Assembly (NCBI RefSeq): GCF_027186265.1
Contig: NZ_CP114176.1
Location: 434,001 to 498,000 of the forward strand
Source of the DNA: Lentibacillus daqui
Lineage (GTDB): Bacteria > Bacillota > Bacilli > Bacillales > Amphibacillaceae
Reading direction: 5' to 3'
Length of the DNA: 64,000 nt
Part shown: positions 42,210 through 51,372 of the stretch, one piece after another
How positions within the stretch are numbered: the stretch's first letter is position 1
Layout of the letters: each line of letters opens with the position of its first letter
Translations under genes and position numbers: made by a program
Notes under the pieces: model-generated
Told to the model about the DNA's origin: nothing
The model's input: only the letters and a program-made list of their open reading frames with translations
The model's database searches: none

Positions 42210-42779
42210 TTGGCAGCACGAAAAGCAGTGGATCAAGAGTTAACAAGGGAAGTGATACTGGAGACCGCACGTGATTTGTTTGTGGCACAAGGATATCAAC
42301 ACGTTACGATGAGGCAAATTGCGAAAGCGCTCGGATACAGTCACGGTGCGTTGTATTATCATTTCAAGAATAAGGCGGAATTGTTTTACAAACTAGTGGA
42401 AAAGGATTTCGGGTTGCTTAATGAGAAATTGGACGAAATCCTGAAAGAGGATACGGATGCGGGAAGTAAAATGAAAAAGATTTTGCTGGGGTATATTGAA
42501 TTCGGGGTCAAGCATCCGAACCATTATCGGATCATGTTTCTCATTCAGGATGATGACCGGCAAAGTCACCTTCAACAAGAACCGAATCTGACATATGAAA
42601 AGTTTGCGTCTGCACTTCATACGTTATGCGGGAATAAGGTGACACCGACGATCGTCTGGTCATTATTTCTTTCCTTGCACGGATTTGTTGCGCATTATTG
42701 CGGGCATCCAGAAGAAACATATGAAGATGTGAAACGGTTGGCAGAGTCACATGTCGAGTTTTTGATAAAGGGGCTGTAA
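42210..42779 (+). CDS. TetR/AcrR-family transcriptional regulator
   Basis: A 189-aa repressor with an N-terminal TetR HTH: TREVILETARDLFVAQGY, then TMRQIAKALGYSHGALYYHF, and a helical ligand domain. The TTG at 42210 follows TTGGAGC; earlier in-frame ATG is within the promoter. Matched palindromes lie before it and before the downstream DUF4260 gene, so it probably controls both. Confidence 0.88.
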   Translation: MAARKAVDQELTREVILETARDLFVAQGYQHVTMRQIAKALGYSHGALYYHFKNKAELFYKLVEKDFGLLNEKLDEILKEDTDAGSKMKKILLGYIEFGVKHPNHYRIMFLIQDDDRQSHLQQEPNLTYEKFASALHTLCGNKVTPTIVWSLFLSLHGFVAHYCGHPEETYEDVKRLAESHVEFLIKGL

Positions 42780-42795
42780 TAAATTTTTTTGCCCA

Positions 42796-42820
42796 TTAAT
42801 TAACCAATGTTCAATTAAAA
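42796..42820 (+). promoter_or_regulatory. TetR-type operator 2
   Basis: TTAATTAACCAATGTTCAAT plus TAAAA, 22 of 25 bases identical to operator 1. It is placed 16 nt before the DUF4260 start codon. Confidence 0.7.
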
Positions 42821-42835
42821 TAAGGAGAATGCAAA

Positions 42836-43186
42836 ATGAAAATAGCAATGGTGTTACGAATAGAAGGGCTGTTGGTTCTGGCATTGAGCATTTATGTTTA
42901 CTTTTATCTGCAATTTAGTTGGATTATGTTTGTCATTTTATTGCTCTCACCAGATCTATCGGCACTTGGGTATTTGAAAAACAATAAGATTGGCTCGATA
43001 TTTTATAACCTATTTCACACCTATAGTATTCCGATGACAATAATCATTTATAGTTTGTTGACACATAGCCAAACTTTGTTAATGATTAGCTTAATTTGGG
43101 TAGCCCATATCGGGATGGATCGAATGCTTGGTTATGGATTGAAATATCCGACAAAGTTTCAAGATACTCATCTGAATCGTATCTGA
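42836..43186 (+). CDS. DUF4260-family membrane protein
   Basis: A 116-aa protein with three to four helices and the family pattern LRIEGLLVLALSIYVY, LLLSPDLSALGYLKNNKIGSIFYN, HIGMDRMLGYGLKYP. DUF4260 proteins commonly accompany TetR regulators. The role is unknown. The ATG follows AAGGAGAATGCAAA. It lies 56 nt after tetR with its own operator. Confidence 0.85.
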   Translation: MKIAMVLRIEGLLVLALSIYVYFYLQFSWIMFVILLLSPDLSALGYLKNNKIGSIFYNLFHTYSIPMTIIIYSLLTHSQTLLMISLIWVAHIGMDRMLGYGLKYPTKFQDTHLNRI

Positions 43187-43242
43187 GTGGGGGACTGGGA
43201 TTTCTTTAGCTCGTCCTACTTCGCTTGTACCGTCCCCCGAGA
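43187..43242. repeat. GGGGGACTGG...CCGTCCCCC palindromic repeat
   Basis: GGGGGAC near 43189 pairs with GTCCCCC near 43231-43237. A member of the scattered GGGGACA/TGTCCC family. The rest of the 43187-43388 gap contains no gene. Confidence 0.5.
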
Positions 43243-43388
43243 TTACTGAAAATGTAAATCGCTGATATAACTTCTGAAACCGATGATATATCATTGGATT
43301 CAATTATTAAAAAGCAAAACTTTGTGTTTAGGAGTTACAGATAATCGTTTTCAGCTGCCACCTGCACCCTTGTACCACAAACATGCGT

Positions 43389-44345
43389 TCACTCAAAGTT
43401 ATCAAGCATTGCACGCACTTCACCTGTTGACTCTGTTTTCATCAATTGATTTCTTAATTCACTCGCCCCTCGAAACCCGCGGACATATATCTTGAAAAAT
43501 CGACGAAGAGGTTTGAATGAATGTGGCTCGAATGCTTTGGAATATTTATCATGGAGATCTAGCTGCAGTCTTAGGAGATCAAGCAATTCTTTACTACTAT
43601 GATCTTTTGGCTGCTTTTCAAAGGCAAATGGATTTTTAAAAACACCACGTCCAATCATAATCCCATCAACACCATATTGCTGAGCAAGCTTCAAACCAGT
43701 TTGCCGATCAGGAATATCTCCATTGATTGTCAAAAGTGTATCTGGTGCCACTTGATCACGAAGTTTCTTAATCTCCGGAATCAGTTCCCAATGAGCATCT
43801 ACCTTACTCATTTCTTTTTTCGTACGCAGATGAATGGAAAGATTAACGATATCCTGCTTCAATACGTGTGTTAACCAGTCGTGCCATTCACCAACTTCCG
43901 TGTAACCAAGTCTTGTTTTCACACTAACGGGCAAGCCGCCTGCTTTTGCTGCTTGTATGATATCCGCTGCAACTTCTGGACGACGGATTAGACCGCATCC
44001 TTTCCCTTTTGGTGCCACATTCGGTGCAGGGCAGCCCATATTGATGTCGACCCCCTTAAACCCTTGTTTCGCCATTCCAATGCTCATTTGCCGAAAGTAT
44101 TCTGGCTTGTCCCCCCATATATGCGCCACAATAGGTTGTTCATCTTCTGTAAAAGCCAATCGCCCACGCACACTAAGCTTTCCCTCTGGGTGACAATAAC
44201 TTTCCGTGTTTGTAAACTCTGTAAAAAACACATCAGGTCTGGCTGCTTCACTCACCACATGGCGAAAAACAACATTGGTCACATCTTCCATCGGTGCCAG
44301 TACAAAAAACGGCCTTGGTAAATCGCGCCAAAAATTATCTATCAT
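43389..44345 (-). CDS. dus: tRNA-dihydrouridine synthase, YfjN-like
   Basis: A 318-aa FMN-dependent enzyme reducing uridines in tRNA D-loops. It shows PFFVLAPMEDVTNVVFRHV, GVDINMGCPAPNVAPKGKG with the catalytic Cys followed by GCGLI, PVSVKTRLGY and the FMN-phosphate GIMIGRGVFKNP. It corresponds to B. subtilis YfjN through nearly all these blocks. The start at 44345 matches the family start MIDNFWRDLPRPF; a longer frame upstream has no homologous content. Confidence 0.93.
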   Translation of the reverse strand: MIDNFWRDLPRPFFVLAPMEDVTNVVFRHVVSEAARPDVFFTEFTNTESYCHPEGKLSVRGRLAFTEDEQPIVAHIWGDKPEYFRQMSIGMAKQGFKGVDINMGCPAPNVAPKGKGCGLIRRPEVAADIIQAAKAGGLPVSVKTRLGYTEVGEWHDWLTHVLKQDIVNLSIHLRTKKEMSKVDAHWELIPEIKKLRDQVAPDTLLTINGDIPDRQTGLKLAQQYGVDGIMIGRGVFKNPFAFEKQPKDHSSKELLDLLRLQLDLHDKYSKAFEPHSFKPLRRFFKIYVRGFRGASELRNQLMKTESTGEVRAMLDNFE

Positions 44346-44498
44346 ATCAAATTCATATCCTCTCATTATATACACTAGGGCAAGCGAGACTACTTCTTTT
44401 TTTAGTGGTCTCAGATAGGTACTTGTCCCAAAATAAAAAGCAAAGATATCTCTGCTTCCTATACACTTATACCATGGTTTGAAATAAGGTTCAATCAC

Positions 44499-44532
44499 AA
44501 AATATCCCCGCCAAACCGTCGTGGCGGAGATA
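44499..44532 (-). terminator. Terminator of the ehu operon
   Basis: On the minus strand TATCTCCGCC pairs with GGCGGGGATA (one G-U) over a 10-nt loop, followed by TTTTG. Confidence 0.75.
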
Positions 44533-44546
44533 CTTTTCCGAGTATA

Positions 44547-45317
44547 TTAGTGCCTAAACCGGTGCAAAAAGCTTTGCAGCCGCTCATTCGTTGTATTTTC
44601 CAGTACATCCATGGGCGGTCCTTGTTCGGCAATTACCCCATTATCCAGGAATAAGATACGATCCGCCACATCACGGGCAAATTCCATTTCGTGGGTAACG
44701 AGCACCATTGCCATTTCCCCTTCCTTGGCGATATCACGGATCACCTCAAGCACTTCGCCGACAAGTTCCGGGTCAAGTGCTGAGGTCACCTCGTCAAACA
44801 GCATGATTTTCGGACGCATCACCAATGCACGGGCCATGGCTACCCGCTGTTTCTGCCCACCGGAAAGCTGGCTTGGATAATTATCCAATTTATCTCCCAA
44901 TCCGACCTTTTCCAGCATTTCCATCGAGCGCTTTTTGGCTTGTTCCTTATTTTCCTTTTGGACATGAATGGGCGCTGTCATACAATTTTCCAAAATAGAC
45001 ATGTGGGGAAATAAATTAAAATGCTGAAAGACCATGCCAATGTTTCCGCGTATTTCCCGTAAATGTTTTTCGTTGGCGGGGACAAGCTTGTTGCCTTTTT
45101 TCATCTGCCATAAATTTTTACCATCGACAATAATATCTCCCGAGGTTGGCTCTTCCAAGGTCATCAACAAGCGGATAATGGTGGTTTTGCCTGATCCGCT
45201 CGGGCCAATAACCGCGATTTTTTCACCTGGTTTGATGTCTAAATCAATTCCCCGCAATACCTTTACATCACCAAATGATTTATGCACGTCTTTATACATG
45301 ACAATTGGTTCCGTCAT
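44547..45317 (-). CDS. ehuA: Ectoine/hydroxyectoine ABC transporter ATPase
   Basis: A 256-aa polar-amino-acid-type ABC ATPase powering uptake of compatible solutes. Walker A GPSGSGKTT, signature LSGGQKQR, Walker B IMLFDEVTSALDPE and switch THEMEFARDVADR are present. Relative to glutamine-transporter ATPases it has the inserted KKGNKLVPANEKHLREIR loop seen in EhuA. It is the last gene of ehuBCDA, 1 nt after ehuD. Confidence 0.85.
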   Translation of the reverse strand: MTEPIVMYKDVHKSFGDVKVLRGIDLDIKPGEKIAVIGPSGSGKTTIIRLLMTLEEPTSGDIIVDGKNLWQMKKGNKLVPANEKHLREIRGNIGMVFQHFNLFPHMSILENCMTAPIHVQKENKEQAKKRSMEMLEKVGLGDKLDNYPSQLSGGQKQRVAMARALVMRPKIMLFDEVTSALDPELVGEVLEVIRDIAKEGEMAMVLVTHEMEFARDVADRILFLDNGVIAEQGPPMDVLENTTNERLQSFLHRFRH

Positions 45318-45318
45318 T

Positions 45319-46044
45319 TTAAGAAACAGCTCCTTTGTTTTCCTGAACTTTCGTATTTACCGCTTTTTTATCGAAACGCCGGTTCATTTTTTTCTCCAGT
45401 TTATTAATCAGTAGTGCGGACGGATAACTTAATACCAGGAATAAAATGGCAACAATTGTGATGGGTTCAAGATACTTCCAATGCTGTGAACCAAATTCAT
45501 TGGCCATAAACAGGATTCCTGATACACCAACTGTTGAGGCCAGTGGTACCTCTTTGAACATGATAATTAAATAGTTTCCCAGCATTGGAATGGTTGGCGG
45601 TATCGCTTGGGGCAGAATGATTTTTGTCCACTTTTGTTTGGTGGAAAAGTTCAATGCCCGAGATGCTTCCCATTGTCCAACGCCAACACTGTCGATTCCG
45701 GAGCGATACACTTCACCGATATATGTACTATAGTGTATCCCAAGGCCGAGTACTGCGCTTGTAAATGGATCCAACGTTACACCGATTCCTGGTACCATTG
45801 GCCATGCATAATAAAGGAAAAATAGCTGAACCAGTGGTGGGGTTGACCGGATAAACTCCATGATCCATGATAACACCCATCTAATCGCTTTTATCGGAAT
45901 ACGCTTGGCAAATGTCCAGAAGAACCCAAAGATTAAGGCAAATAAATAACAGGCAATGGTTAAACCCAGTGTGATGCCAAGCCCTTGCAATACAATTGGA
46001 AATGAATCAAAGAATGTCTCCCAGCTCCAGCCGTTATCAGTCAT
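45319..46044 (-). CDS. ehuD: Ectoine/hydroxyectoine ABC transporter permease EhuD
   Basis: A 241-aa inner-membrane permease of the HisMQ family with five helices, FIRSTPPLVQLFFLYYAWP and the EAA-type loop VGVGQWEASRALNFSTKQKWTKI-like contact with the ATPase. Its start overlaps ehuC by 4 nt. Assignment as EhuD rather than EhuC is by order and N-terminal length. Confidence 0.83.
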   Translation of the reverse strand: MTDNGWSWETFFDSFPIVLQGLGITLGLTIACYLFALIFGFFWTFAKRIPIKAIRWVLSWIMEFIRSTPPLVQLFFLYYAWPMVPGIGVTLDPFTSAVLGLGIHYSTYIGEVYRSGIDSVGVGQWEASRALNFSTKQKWTKIILPQAIPPTIPMLGNYLIIMFKEVPLASTVGVSGILFMANEFGSQHWKYLEPITIVAILFLVLSYPSALLINKLEKKMNRRFDKKAVNTKVQENKGAVS

Positions 46045-46712
46045 TGACTAGCCACCCCTTTCTTTGATACCTTTTCCATTTTCTTTGTAAGCCAAATTAA
46101 TGGAAGGGCTAGAATGAAGTAGAATACCAATACTAATAAATAAATGGTTGGTGCCTGTGACAGGTTTGCACTGCGCAGTATGTCCCCCTGGTACAAAATA
46201 TCCGTCATACCAATTAATGAAACAAGGGAGGTTGATTTAAGCATGAGGATGAGATAATTGCCAAACTCAGGCAACATCATCCGCACTGCCTGTGGGAAAA
46301 CAACCAGTCGCATGCGCTGAAAGGAAGACATATTTAATGCGGTGGCAGCTTCGGTTTGTCCCTTAGCAACGGATACAATGGAACCGCGAACGATTTCCGA
46401 TAGATAAGCACCATAGTTTAAGGAAATGGCTAGCACCCCTGCCCAATAGTTACTGCCAATATCAAAGTTAAACAACATTGGCAAGGCATAGTAAAACCAA
46501 AACAGTTGAACAATGAGGGATGTCCCGCGAAATACCTCTACGTAAAAACCGGTAAATTTCCTCAGTATTATATTATTGGAAAGCCGGCAAAATCCGGCAA
46601 TGAAAGCTACTAAATACCCTATCACAATGGAGGCGAGAAGAACAGTTACAGTAACTTCAACGCCTTTCATCAGAATCGGGAAAACGTGACTTATTGTACT
46701 AATCGTAATCAC
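46041..46712 (-). CDS. ehuC: Ectoine/hydroxyectoine ABC transporter permease EhuC
   Basis: A 223-aa permease of the HisMQ family with five helices, FRGTSLIVQLFWFYYALP and the EAA loop VAKGQTEAATALNMSSFQ. It forms the channel with EhuD. It is separated from ehuB by 76 nt containing a GGGTCGGACCCCC/GGGTCTGA-type repeat. Confidence 0.83.
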   Translation of the reverse strand: MITISTISHVFPILMKGVEVTVTVLLASIVIGYLVAFIAGFCRLSNNIILRKFTGFYVEVFRGTSLIVQLFWFYYALPMLFNFDIGSNYWAGVLAISLNYGAYLSEIVRGSIVSVAKGQTEAATALNMSSFQRMRLVVFPQAVRMMLPEFGNYLILMLKSTSLVSLIGMTDILYQGDILRSANLSQAPTIYLLVLVFYFILALPLIWLTKKMEKVSKKGVASQ

Positions 46713-46725
46713 TCCTTTAATGAAA

Positions 46726-46763
46726 TAGGGTCGGACCCCCGGGTGAGGGAGATCAGACCCTAT
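46726..46763. repeat. GGGTCGGACCC...TCAGACCC repeat inside the ehu operon
   Basis: GGGTCGGACCCCCGGGTGAG followed by GGAGATCAGACCC forms an imperfect palindrome between ehuB and ehuC. It may adjust expression downstream of the binding-protein gene. Confidence 0.45.
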
Positions 46764-46788
46764 GGAGTTGCTAAAACACTATCAATTT

Positions 46789-47679
46789 CTAGTAATTTTC
46801 ACCGCTGCAAACACTTTCTGCGGTAATATCATCGGGAGCACTATTCGTCTCGCCGCTGAACCCGTTTTTCTCCAAAAGTTCAGCGACTTTTCCGCTGTCC
46901 TTTAGTTCTGCCAGTTTCTCATTATAGGCTTCGCGTAGTTTGTCGTTGCCTTTTTTGAAGGCTGCGGCACCATAGCTCGGTACCCCTTCTATATCCTCAG
47001 GCTGCTCGAAGTCCTCAACGAATTCCAGTTTATTACTGTCAGATGATTCAAAAGCCATTTTGATCGTCATTTCGGTACCGGTTGTTGCATCGGCGCGCCC
47101 GGATTCAACTGCAGAAAAAGTTGCAGGAATATCCGGTGCACTTTGAATTTGCTTCTTGTCAACCCCTTCCTTGGTTACAAAGTCATTTTCGGTGGCACCG
47201 GACATAATGGATACGGTTGCATCCTTATCAGCCAAATCCTTATAGCTGTGCAGGTCCAGCGGGTTGCCTTTTTGCACGATTAGTCCTTCCCCATACATCA
47301 TTTCCGGTTCACCAAAGTCGGCGTTTTCGCAACGTTCCGGAGTGATGGCCATCCCAGCTGTAATTACTTCAAATTTTCCAGCGTTTAACCCGGGAATTAA
47401 TTGACTATAGTCGGCAAGCTGTCCTTCCACATTGTCTACACCCAGTTCTTTGAAAACTGCAGTAGCAATATCCACTGCGGCACCTTTTAATTCGCCGCTA
47501 TCATCCTGGTAAGCGTACGGCTTTTCATTGGCAAAACCAACTGTTACGGTGCCCTTTTCTTTCAATTTCTCAAGCAGATTGCCATCACCGTCACTTTCCC
47601 CACTGGCATTATCTGATCCGCATGCAGCCAGCATAACTAACACAAAACACAAAATGGGCATGAATAACGTCTTCTTCAT
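46789..47679 (-). CDS. ehuB: Ectoine/hydroxyectoine-binding lipoprotein
   Basis: A 296-aa extracellular solute-binding lipoprotein. The signal peptide ends in LAAC (Cys20). The two-lobed family 3 domain shows VGFANEKPYAYQ, YSQLIPGLNAGKFEVITAGM, TPERCENADFGEPE and GVPSYGAAAFKKGNDKLREAY, features of EhuB proteins. Uptake of ectoines protects against osmotic stress. It is first in the operon, with AGGGGAGG before the start. A generic polar-amino-acid binding protein is the alternative. Confidence 0.85.
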   Translation of the reverse strand: MKKTLFMPILCFVLVMLAACGSDNASGESDGDGNLLEKLKEKGTVTVGFANEKPYAYQDDSGELKGAAVDIATAVFKELGVDNVEGQLADYSQLIPGLNAGKFEVITAGMAITPERCENADFGEPEMMYGEGLIVQKGNPLDLHSYKDLADKDATVSIMSGATENDFVTKEGVDKKQIQSAPDIPATFSAVESGRADATTGTEMTIKMAFESSDSNKLEFVEDFEQPEDIEGVPSYGAAAFKKGNDKLREAYNEKLAELKDSGKVAELLEKNGFSGETNSAPDDITAESVCSGENY

Positions 47680-48137
47680 TTTCTAAAATGACCTCCCCTT
47701 TTATTTTAAGCATTAACTATTCACGTGAAGTGTCTAACAATGCTTTCATCAAATCTTTCTTGGATAACTCTAATAATGGCAGGGTAATTCTTCATACTTA
47801 TGGGCTACCTATGTACTAGGTGAATATACTGTTTTTGATGGGTGAAAAAGGAAAAGATGCTGGGTTTAAGTGGACATAATATAATACTAAAGAGATTTTT
47901 CAGATTCCTCAAATGTGATATTTTCGGATAATTTTGATTTAAACGGCATATCCTATCGTGTTACGAATCAAGCTATCTAATACCAAAGTATGCTTGTTTA
48001 TATGTCAGCATGCTCATATATACTCGAAATTTATGAAGTTTGTTATAATTCATGGAGATCTTAGGTGCTGGATATAGACATTACCAAGAGAACACGGTAC
48101 GATAGCAGGGAATACTGATTTGGATGGAGGGATCATG
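47680..48137. other. Divergent intergenic region between ehuB and the panE-like gene
   Basis: About 460 bp of AT-rich sequence holding promoters for both divergent units. No gene, strong hairpin or recognised operator is visible. Confidence 0.5.
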
Positions 48138-49052
48138 ATGAATGTTGTTGTCATTGGTGCAGGTGCTTTAGGGGCTTATTTTGGTATACGCCTGTCGGAA
48201 GGTGGGGCGAATGTTACATTTCTGGTTCGGGAAAAACGAGCCAGGCAAATTGAAGAAAACAAACTGGCCGTCAAAAGTCCTCAAGGGGATTACACAATCA
48301 AAAAACCGCAACTTGCTACAGACGCTGCAGAAATTGACCAAGCGGATCTCGTACTTGTTTGTGTGAAGGGATATCACTTAGAGGGAACATTGGATAATTT
48401 GAAGAAATTGGTTGATCAAGGCGCACATGTATTACCGGTGTTAAATGGAATCGAACACATTAGCTATTTGCAGGACAAACTGGGTAAAGATGCGGTGATT
48501 GGCGGTCTTTCTTTTATTATTGCAACATTGGACGAACAAGGTCATGTCGTCCATTCAAGTGACTTCCATCAACTTGTCTTTGGTCCGCTTCATTCAACGC
48601 AAATGCCTATTTGTAAACGGTTGGATGAGCTTTGTAAAGCAGCAAATATTTCAGGGAAGCTTAGTGGGCATATTTTATATGAACTTTGGAAGAAGTATAC
48701 ATTTATTAATGCGTTTTCCGGAGTCACGACCGCTGCAAATCTACCAATTGGTGCCATTCGCAAGCATAATAGTACATTCTTGATTGTGGAAATGATCTTG
48801 CAGGAAATGCGAACACTTGCCAAAGCTTATCATACAGAGATTGCCGCTGATGACGTAGAAGCGGCCAAAACACAGTTGCTGAATTTACCTGATGAAGCTA
48901 CCTCATCCATGCATCAGGATCGCCGCAAAGGCTTAACATTGGAAGTTGATCACTTACATGGCGGCGCCCTCCGTTTAGCTAAGGCAGTCGGTGTTGATAT
49001 GCCATACACGGAAGCAGTATATGGATTAATTAAACCGTTTGAGAATGCTTAA
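48138..49052 (+). CDS. Ketopantoate reductase family protein
   Basis: A 304-aa NADPH-dependent reductase of the PanE/ApbA family. The Rossmann motif is VVVIGAGALGAYFG, then VCVKGYHL, the catalytic-region LWKKYTFINAFSGVTTAANLPIG with the conserved Lys and Asn, and a C-terminal MHQDRRKGLTLEVDHLHGG motif. Classical PanE converts ketopantoate to pantoate; divergent members act on other 2-keto acids. The ATG at 48138 is preferred, 7 nt after GGAGGG. Confidence 0.85.
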   Translation: MNVVVIGAGALGAYFGIRLSEGGANVTFLVREKRARQIEENKLAVKSPQGDYTIKKPQLATDAAEIDQADLVLVCVKGYHLEGTLDNLKKLVDQGAHVLPVLNGIEHISYLQDKLGKDAVIGGLSFIIATLDEQGHVVHSSDFHQLVFGPLHSTQMPICKRLDELCKAANISGKLSGHILYELWKKYTFINAFSGVTTAANLPIGAIRKHNSTFLIVEMILQEMRTLAKAYHTEIAADDVEAAKTQLLNLPDEATSSMHQDRRKGLTLEVDHLHGGALRLAKAVGVDMPYTEAVYGLIKPFENA

Positions 49053-49082
49053 AGACAATATTACTTTACAGGGAGTGCAAAA

Positions 49083-49232
49083 ATGCTAGGTTACTTGATT
49101 ATTGGAATTCTTATTATCTTAATTGTTCTTGTGTTAACATTGGTTTCCATTTCCAAGGGATACGCTTATCAACATACAATTGATCCATTGCCACAGGAAA
49201 ATAATGAGGGGAATAGCGCCACTGGCGAATAA
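49083..49232 (+). CDS. ytzI: YtzI-like small membrane protein
   Basis: A 49-aa protein with a single hydrophobic helix LGYLIIGILIILIVLVLTLV and a tail SKGYAYQHTIDPLPQENN. The KGYxYxHxIDPL motif is that of the YtzI family in bacilli. The function is unknown. The ribosome binding site is AGGGAGTG. It follows the panE-like gene by 30 nt and ends at a terminator. Confidence 0.75.
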   Translation: MLGYLIIGILIILIVLVLTLVSISKGYAYQHTIDPLPQENNEGNSATGE

Positions 49233-49245
49233 CAAATAATAAAGA

Positions 49246-49290
49246 AGCAGCATGTGATTTTCGGAACACTGGAAAGCATGCTGTTTTTTA
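49246..49290 (+). terminator. Terminator after ytzI
   Basis: CAGCATG (49248-49254) and CATGCTG (49277-49283) pair, followed by TTTTTT; the loop is long (22 nt). Confidence 0.6.
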
Positions 49291-49329
49291 TCCTAAGTAA
49301 CCGTGGGCCTAAACAGGAGCATGCTGGAG

Positions 49330-49824
49330 GTGAGATGTATATTTAACCTATTGATCTGGCTAATAATTATCGCACTATTTATCTTAAGTTTTGCCGGGAT
49401 CCTATTTCCCATTATTCCTTCATCGCTCGTTCTTTGGGTGGCGTTTTTACTATATCACTTCGCCATCAATTCTAGTGAGTTAACACTTGTTTTTTGGATA
49501 GCAATGGCAGTTTTGACAATATTGCTTATCGGATCTGATATGTTAGCAAACAGTTATTTCGTGAAAAAATTTGGTGGCAGTAAATGGGGAGAACGCGTTG
49601 CTGCTATTGCTGTAATTATCGGCTCGTTCGTGATTCCGCCCTTTGGGATTGTGGTTATCCCATTTCTTGCGGTTTTCACAATTGAGCTTATGCAACAGCG
49701 AAGTTCCCAAGAAGCGATTCTAGCCGCTGTTGGTTCATTTCTTGGATTTTTTGGTGGAGCACTGGCAAAGGTTATGATTCAACTTCTAATGATCATTTGG
49801 TTTATAATAGTAGTTATCATGTAA
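49330..49824 (+). CDS. DUF456-family membrane protein
   Basis: A 164-aa protein with about five helices: LLIWLIIIALFILSFAGILFP, then IIPSSLVLWVAFLLYHF, SDMLANSYFVKKFGGSKWGE and a Gly-rich end LGFFGGALAK. This is the DUF456 (YqgC-like) pattern. The start is uncertain: GTG at 49330 with AGGAG 10 nt upstream is taken; GTG at 49303 is possible. Confidence 0.8.
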   Translation: MRCIFNLLIWLIIIALFILSFAGILFPIIPSSLVLWVAFLLYHFAINSSELTLVFWIAMAVLTILLIGSDMLANSYFVKKFGGSKWGERVAAIAVIIGSFVIPPFGIVVIPFLAVFTIELMQQRSSQEAILAAVGSFLGFFGGALAKVMIQLLMIIWFIIVVIM

Positions 49825-49857
49825 GGATAATGAACAATAAGAAAGGAGCTAGTAGTT

Positions 49858-50694
49858 ATGAAAAAACCGCCTCGAGTGCTAACGATAGCAGGATCGGCTG
49901 CAGGTGGAAGTGCTGGGATTCAGGCAGATTTAAAAACCTTTCAGGAACTTGATGTATATGGAATGAGTGTGGTTACAGCTATTGTTGCCCGCCACCCAAC
50001 AACAAATAAAAACGTCCATCCGCAAACATTGGAGGCCATTGAAGCGCAGTATGCCACAGCGGTTGATCAGGTTGGACTTGATGCATTGAAAACGGGTATG
50101 CTTTTTTCCAAGGAAGTTATTCTAAAGACAAGTGAGATTATCCAAAAAGGCGCAACTGATTATCATGTTATTGACCCAGTAATGGTTGGGAAACTGGATT
50201 CGAAACTATTGGAGGACGACGCGATTGAGGCGATGAAATCGGAGCTATTCCCATTGGCAACGATCATTACGCCAAATATGCCAGAAGCATCTTTCTTGCT
50301 GGATGAACGTAAACTTGAAAATTTGGATGATTTAAAACAAGCCGCGATCGATTTGCATAAGCTTGGTTCGAGATATGTTTTGGTAAAGGGTGGTCGGTTA
50401 ACAGGACCGGCAGTCGATGTGTTGTACGATGGGACCCAATTGACAACGTTTACTGCACAGCGCATTGATACGGTAAATACTAGTGGTGCCGGGTGTTCCT
50501 ATTCAGCTGCCATTACGGCTGAACTGGCTAAGGGACATGATGTCATTGAAGCGGTGAAACTGGCAAAAACCTTTGTGACGGCTGCGATTGCATATGGTTT
50601 TACATATACGGAAAAGGTTGGTCCTACGTATCACGCAGCAATGCGGATGAATGGCGAACCGCACCAAATCATCGTTGAAAAGATGGAGGGATGA
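49858..50694 (+). CDS. pdxK: Pyridoxine/pyridoxal/pyridoxamine kinase
   Basis: A 278-aa ribokinase-fold kinase of the ThiD-like PdxK group of bacilli, salvaging vitamin B6. It shows TIAGSAAGGSAGIQADLKTF, DPVMVGK, TPNMPEASFLL, VLVKGGRL and the anion-hole TVNTSGAGCSYSAAI where true HMP kinases read GTGDTFSAAI-like; the Cys here is typical of the bacillus PdxK. The ribosome binding site is AAAGGAGC. It precedes pncA by 3 nt. Confidence 0.88.
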   Translation: MKKPPRVLTIAGSAAGGSAGIQADLKTFQELDVYGMSVVTAIVARHPTTNKNVHPQTLEAIEAQYATAVDQVGLDALKTGMLFSKEVILKTSEIIQKGATDYHVIDPVMVGKLDSKLLEDDAIEAMKSELFPLATIITPNMPEASFLLDERKLENLDDLKQAAIDLHKLGSRYVLVKGGRLTGPAVDVLYDGTQLTTFTAQRIDTVNTSGAGCSYSAAITAELAKGHDVIEAVKLAKTFVTAAIAYGFTYTEKVGPTYHAAMRMNGEPHQIIVEKMEG

Positions 50695-50697
50695 AAA

Positions 50698-51249
50698 ATG
50701 GGGAAACGGGCATTGATTAATATTGACTACACATATGATTTTGTCGCCGAAGATGGGAAATTAACCAGTGGGAAACCCGGGCAAGCGATTGAGAACCAGG
50801 TTGTCGAATTGACCAAGGATTTTATCAAAGCAGGAGACTATGTGGTGTTTGCCATTGATGGACACGAGGAAGGCAATACGTATCATCCTGAGGCCGCGTT
50901 ATTCCCGCCACATAACCTTAATGGCACAAGTGGGCGGGAGCTTTATGGGAAGTTGGCAGCTGTTTACAAGGAAAATAAAGCAGCCGACCATGTTTACTAT
51001 ATGGATAAAACCCGCTATAGCGCATTTGCCGGAACCAATCTGGAAATCAAATTACGTGAACGGGCCATTGATGAAGTACACTTAATTGGCGTATGTACCG
51101 ACATTTGTATCTTGCATACGGCTGTGGATGCTTATAATAAAGGATTTCGAATCGTTGTCTATAAAGATGCAGTTGCAAGTTTTAATCAAACCGGGCATGA
51201 ATTTGCTTTGTCCCATTTTGTTCACACATTGGGAGCTAAAGTGGTGTAA
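50698..51249 (+). CDS. pncA: Nicotinamidase
   Basis: A 183-aa isochorismatase-fold amidase converting nicotinamide to nicotinate for NAD salvage. The catalytic triad is seen as Asp in INIDYTYDF, Lys in MDKTRYSAF and Cys in GVCTDICILHTA. Its start lies 3 nt after pdxK, so both vitamin-cofactor salvage genes form one operon. The metal-binding DGHEEGNTYHPE segment is intact. Confidence 0.92.
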   Translation: MGKRALINIDYTYDFVAEDGKLTSGKPGQAIENQVVELTKDFIKAGDYVVFAIDGHEEGNTYHPEAALFPPHNLNGTSGRELYGKLAAVYKENKAADHVYYMDKTRYSAFAGTNLEIKLRERAIDEVHLIGVCTDICILHTAVDAYNKGFRIVVYKDAVASFNQTGHEFALSHFVHTLGAKVV

Positions 51250-51372
51250 ATGGGTTGAGAAGGCAAATGTTATATTTTAATAAACTAAAACTTAGATGGA
51301 TTAAATAATGAATGGTGACGGAGTTTGTTGCTCTTAAATAAAATTTGATCCCCTTAAACCTCATTTTATGGC

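Noticed and set aside
44346..44498. 51-codon N-terminal extension of the dihydrouridine synthase
   Set aside because: Family members start at MIDNFWRDLPRPF; the extension has no homologous content and overlaps the ehu terminator side.
44547..47679. Glutamine or general polar amino-acid transporter instead of Ehu
   Set aside because: The binding-protein features (VITAGMxxxPERC, GAAAFKKGNDKLR) and the gene order fit EhuBCDA better. Not fully excluded, hence moderate confidence.
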